Source: Synergistaceae bacterium (GTDB lineage: Bacteria > Synergistota > Synergistia > Synergistales > Aminobacteriaceae). Taken from it: 8,763 nucleotides of DNA. A program made the position numbers and the translations under genes. Shown here one piece after another: positions 5,439 through 8,763 of this stretch (position 1 is the first letter of the stretch; each line of letters begins with the position of its first letter). The notes below the pieces were generated by a model. The model ran no database searches and was not told the origin of the DNA. It worked only from the letters and a program-made list of their open reading frames with translations. The DNA lies in the NCBI GenBank assembly GCA_017427625.1, contig JAFRSL010000082.1:1-8763 (forward strand). Reading direction: 5' to 3'.

Positions 5439-7466
5439 ATGAAGAGGTCAACAATCAGGAAGAAGTTACAGGCTGTTGTTCTATATATCTCAGTGATTGC
5501 GCTAATAATAACAGGTGCGGTCGGAATAGCCGGAATGAGACGTATTCAGAACGACAGCGAGCAAGCCTTAATCCGCCAGATGGAGCAGAACCTCGCCAAC
5601 ATCACCGACAGCAAAGCTGACCTTGCGGAATCGGAGCTTGGGAAATTCGTGGGTTATGCTCAGAATTTCGCGGACTACATTCACGGTCTTTACACCGCAT
5701 CTCAGGACTACCTGCCTCACATGGTAATGCCAGCAAGAATCGAGAACACCGGGACTCTGGCAATGCAGAGAATCATGGACAGGAGCGCAGACATCGAATC
5801 AGAAGCCCTCAAGAGTGAGATAAGTCTTCTTGGGAATCTCCGGCAAATCTGGGACCCGGTCTCAAGAGCTAACAGCAATGTCATAACATCGGTCTATGCC
5901 GGCACGAAATCCGGCGCAATGATAGCGTATGACAAAAACTCATTCAACTCACTGCCTGAAGGAAATGACAGCGAAAATTATTACAGCTTCCATAATTCAG
6001 ACTGGTACAAGTTGGGACAGGAGAGAGGCTCGGCATTCTTCACCGATGTGTATTATGACAACTTCGGTATGGGACTGATGATAACTTGCGGCGCTCCCTT
6101 CTATGACGCTGAGGGGAATTTCGCCGGAGTCGTCTGCATGGATATATTGATCTCTGATCTGTACAAGGCGATCGTTGATGTTGATCTCGGTGATGAGGCA
6201 CATGCTTTTCTTGTTGACCGGGCAGGGAAAATCATCAATCCCCCAGACAAAGGCAACTCAGCAGGACAGACTATCCATGATGTAACTAAAAGCCTAGCCG
6301 ACGAAATAATGTCGGGGAAAACCGGCGTATCACTCTCGGACAGCAGGATATATTATGCCTACACTCCGATAGAGAGTACAGGCTGGAAGTTCTGCGTAAG
6401 AATCCCTGAGAGCGTAATACTTGCTCCCGTCCGTTCGGTGAATGAGCGGGTAATCTACACGATGCTCTCATTCTTGGGGGCATTCGTGATTATCGTTGTG
6501 CTTGCTGTCTTTGCCGCCCGGAAATTCTCAGGCAAACTCACAGACCCTATAGTCGCGCTTGAGCATGACGTTAAAGAAATCTCCGGCGGAAATCTTGATT
6601 ACCGCGCCGAGATCCGTACCAATGACGAAATCGGAGACCTCGCAAAATCCTTCAACGACATGGCCGCGTCCCTCAAGGATTACGTGAAGAACCTCGCCGC
6701 AGTTACAGCCGAGAAGGAGCGAATCGGAGCCGAGCTTAACATTGCGACTCAGATTCAGGCCGACATGCTTCCGAGAATATTCCCGCCATTCCCTGACCGC
6801 AATGAGTTCGACATTTACGCCTCGATGAACCCTGCAAAGGAAGTTGGGGGAGACTTCTATGACTTCTTCATGGTTGACGACGATCATCTTGCTTTGGTCA
6901 TGGCCGATGTCTCTGGAAAAGGTGTACCCGCTGCCCTCTTCATGGTGATCTCAAAGACGCTCATCAAGAACAGGACACAAATGGGCGGAACACCGTCGGA
7001 GATTCTCGCGGACGTTAACGAGCAGTTATGTGAGGGCAATGAGGCAGAGTTGTTCGTTACCGTTTGGCTAGGGATACTTGAGATCTCGACAGGGCATGTT
7101 ACAGCTTCAAACGCCGGCCATGAATACCCCGCGATCTACCGTCCGGGCGAGGGCTACACGCTCTTTAAGACGAAGCAGAGTCCCGCAGTCGCAACGATGG
7201 AGGGCTTGAAGTTCAGGAGCAGTGAGTTCACGCTGAATCCTGGCGACAGTCTCTATATTTATACAGACGGTGTCGCAGAGGCTACGAATATCAATAACGA
7301 GCTTTACGGGACTGACAGAATGATAGAAACTCTCAACCAGACCGTGAACATGCCGGTTGATGAAGTTCTCGCAGTAATGAAGAAGTCCGTCGATGATTTC
7401 ACTGGTGATGCGCCTCAGTTTGACGACATCACGATGCTTTCATTGAGGTATAACGGAAAATGCTGA
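5439..7466 (+). CDS. Membrane SpoIIE-family protein phosphatase with Cache sensor and HAMP
   Basis: The 675-residue protein reads as a sensor phosphatase. A transmembrane helix (about 11-32) precedes an extracytoplasmic domain (about 35-335) of the double-Cache type, with DWYKLGQERG (188-197), TDVYYDNFG (202-210), and the strand FAGVVCMDI (228-236). A second helix (338-360) leads into a HAMP domain (about 362-415; Pro370, then TNDEIGDLAKSFNDM), a linker helix, and a PP2C/SpoIIE domain (about 425-672). All metal-site motifs are present: GGDFYD (470-475), ADVSGKG (489-495), NAGHEYP (558-564), YTDG (608-611) and FDDIT (661-665), so it should be active. Such enzymes remove phosphate from the Ser of STAS proteins, and the STAS gene in this cluster is the obvious substrate. 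A ligand outside the membrane probably controls it. Its stop overlaps the start of the next phosphatase gene by 7 bp. Confidence 0.95.
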   Translation: MKRSTIRKKLQAVVLYISVIALIITGAVGIAGMRRIQNDSEQALIRQMEQNLANITDSKADLAESELGKFVGYAQNFADYIHGLYTASQDYLPHMVMPARIENTGTLAMQRIMDRSADIESEALKSEISLLGNLRQIWDPVSRANSNVITSVYAGTKSGAMIAYDKNSFNSLPEGNDSENYYSFHNSDWYKLGQERGSAFFTDVYYDNFGMGLMITCGAPFYDAEGNFAGVVCMDILISDLYKAIVDVDLGDEAHAFLVDRAGKIINPPDKGNSAGQTIHDVTKSLADEIMSGKTGVSLSDSRIYYAYTPIESTGWKFCVRIPESVILAPVRSVNERVIYTMLSFLGAFVIIVVLAVFAARKFSGKLTDPIVALEHDVKEISGGNLDYRAEIRTNDEIGDLAKSFNDMAASLKDYVKNLAAVTAEKERIGAELNIATQIQADMLPRIFPPFPDRNEFDIYASMNPAKEVGGDFYDFFMVDDDHLALVMADVSGKGVPAALFMVISKTLIKNRTQMGGTPSEILADVNEQLCEGNEAELFVTVWLGILEISTGHVTASNAGHEYPAIYRPGEGYTLFKTKQSPAVATMEGLKFRSSEFTLNPGDSLYIYTDGVAEATNINNELYGTDRMIETLNQTVNMPVDEVLAVMKKSVDDFTGDAPQFDDITMLSLRYNGKC

Positions 7467-8763
7467 GGAAGAATCTTGCCGTCCAAATCGTTGCAGGGTT
7501 CGTCTGCGTTATCGCGGTGCTTGCGGTCCTGGTCTGCATAATCGGATACCAAAGGTTCACGTTGTCAGCATCGACACAGTACGAGGATTGCGCGTACAAC
7601 ACAGCCCGTACTGCAGCGACTATGATAGTTCCTGAGCTTCTCACGGGAGAGATTGCCGGAGCTGAGTACCAGATGCGCTTCAAGATGCTCAATGACGAAT
7701 GGGAACGCCTCGCTAACACTCAGGATGCGACGTTCATCTACCTCATACGCCCAGACAAGACCGACTACGATCACATCGAGTTCTTCCTGAGCGTAATGAA
7801 CAAGTCAGCCCACTATGAGCGTTACCCAAGCGGCTACCTCCGTAAGACATCGAATGACGAGTACCGGAACGCCTACCGTGAAATCTGCGAGAACGGCAAG
7901 AGCATGGCCACGATATTCCGCGACAAGGGAGACAGTGAGACAGGACACCACATAACCGTAATGATTCCCGTCAAGGCCAGAAATTCCGACAGAGTTGACT
8001 GGATACTCTGCGTTCAGCGTCAAATGGAACGCCTGAACTTCTACCGCAAGTCGTACGTTCAGCATGTAGCGATTGCAGCGGCTGTGATTCTTGGATTCGT
8101 TCTCACGGTTTACGGAGTATACTTGGGGCGTTTGTTGATTGTCCCGCTGAAGAAAATCGCTTCGGAGGCCATGAGATTCGCAGGCGAGCACACAGAGCCA
8201 GAATCGCCGCTCGGAAAACACATAACCGCCAAGAACGAGATCGGCCAGCTTGCAAGAACTGTTGACGCAATGGAGTCCCAAGTCCTGAGCTACATCGACG
8301 GAATAACGCGGATTACTCAGGAAAAGGAGCAGATAAAAGCCGAGCTTAACATAGCGGCAGGGATTCAAGCGAGCATGCTGCCCCGTGAGTTCCCGGTGAG
8401 GAAGGAGTTTGAGATTTTCGCGTCAATGACTCCTGCAAAGGAAGTGGGCGGGGATTTCTATGATTTCTTCATGGCCGATGACAGTCATCTTGCTATGGTG
8501 ATTGCTGACGTCTCGGGAAAGGGTGTGCCTGCGTCGCTGTTCATGGCAATCTCGAAGGCTCTCATAAAGAACCGCGCATTGATGGGAGGAAGTCCAAGCG
8601 AGATTCTTGCTGACGTTAACAACCAACTCTGCGAAGGTAACGAGGCAGGATTGTTCGATACGGTATGGCTCGGAATCGTTGACATAAAGACAGGGAGCGT
8701 TAAAGCCTCGAATGCCGGCCATGAGTACCCTGCAATATTCAGGAAGGGTGAAGGCTGGTCATT
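7460..8763 (+). CDS. Second membrane SpoIIE-family phosphatase, 3' truncated by window end
   Basis: The frame stays open from the ATG at 7460 to the window edge, giving 434 residues so far; the last about 100 of the expected catalytic domain are missing. It has a transmembrane helix (about 8-29), an extracytoplasmic domain of about 170 residues (30-200), a second helix (202-226), a HAMP-like region (228-275, with AKNEIGQLARTVDAM at its end) and the start of a PP2C/SpoIIE domain: GGDFYD (330-335), ADVSGKG (349-355), NAGHEYP (418-424). The catalytic part is about 80% identical to the upstream phosphatase, but the sensor is shorter and does not resemble it; it could be a single Cache or another fold. 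A GAGG at 7445-7448 is a weak ribosome site, and the 7-bp overlap with the previous gene suggests coupled translation. It likely acts on the same STAS protein in response to another signal. The YTDG and DDIT motifs lie beyond the window, so activity is assumed. Confidence 0.92.
   Translation, partial: MLRKNLAVQIVAGFVCVIAVLAVLVCIIGYQRFTLSASTQYEDCAYNTARTAATMIVPELLTGEIAGAEYQMRFKMLNDEWERLANTQDATFIYLIRPDKTDYDHIEFFLSVMNKSAHYERYPSGYLRKTSNDEYRNAYREICENGKSMATIFRDKGDSETGHHITVMIPVKARNSDRVDWILCVQRQMERLNFYRKSYVQHVAIAAAVILGFVLTVYGVYLGRLLIVPLKKIASEAMRFAGEHTEPESPLGKHITAKNEIGQLARTVDAMESQVLSYIDGITRITQEKEQIKAELNIAAGIQASMLPREFPVRKEFEIFASMTPAKEVGGDFYDFFMADDSHLAMVIADVSGKGVPASLFMAISKALIKNRALMGGSPSEILADVNNQLCEGNEAGLFDTVWLGIVDIKTGSVKASNAGHEYPAIFRKGEGWS

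Noticed and set aside
5432..5620. Plus-strand open frame overlapping the start of the first phosphatase
   Set aside because: It is out of frame with the phosphatase, which has the properly spaced ribosome site; the peptide is low-complexity and polar with no known pattern.
6528..6887. Minus-strand open frame of 119 codons
   Set aside because: It runs opposite the HAMP and phosphatase coding region and has no supporting features.
7805..8368. Minus-strand open frame of 187 codons
   Set aside because: It lies wholly opposite the second phosphatase gene, whose HAMP and catalytic motifs are clear; the translation shows no recognisable domain.
1..8763. Mobile elements, CRISPR arrays, tRNA or rRNA genes
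   Set aside because: Coding sequence fills almost the whole window; I saw no transposase, terminal inverted repeats, regular direct repeats or RNA-gene signatures.

Overview
The window looks like part of one rightward operon (all genes on the + strand, almost no intergenic space) from an anaerobic bacterium. Codon use and base composition look uniform throughout. The taxon cannot be fixed from sequence alone. Stand-alone membrane SpoIIE-type phosphatases, a DUF2156 protein and a flavodoxin-like reductase would suit a gut or rumen anaerobe (Synergistota or a clostridial Bacillota), but this is a low-confidence guess.

Layout: (1) the 3' end of a flavodoxin-fold FMN reductase-like gene (1-507); (2) a MATE-family transporter with an extra C-terminal GHKL/RsbW-like domain (554-2323); (3) an 84-bp gap with a good candidate promoter; (4) a small STAS-domain anti-sigma-factor antagonist (2408-2704); (5) a DUF2156 (LPG_synthase_C, GNAT-like) protein (2707-3645); (6) an EamA/DMT-type transporter (3632-4552); (7) a GTG-initiated multi-pass membrane protein with a second, more degenerate GHKL-like tail (4539-5426); (8) a Cache-HAMP-SpoIIE phosphatase (5439-7466); (9) a second SpoIIE-type phosphatase with a different sensor domain (7460 to beyond the window end).

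Together the genes resemble a partner-switching signalling module (PP2C phosphatase, STAS phospho-switch, RsbW-like partner) in which the RsbW-like domains are not soluble anti-sigma kinases. They are fused to integral membrane proteins, one of them a transporter, and have lost residues normally needed for ATP binding. No sigma factor and no intact kinase are visible. My main hypothesis is that two membrane phosphatases with different extracytoplasmic sensors set the phosphorylation state of the STAS protein, which then docks on the pseudokinase tails of the membrane proteins and controls transport rather than transcription. This is inference; the domain architecture is read directly from the sequence.
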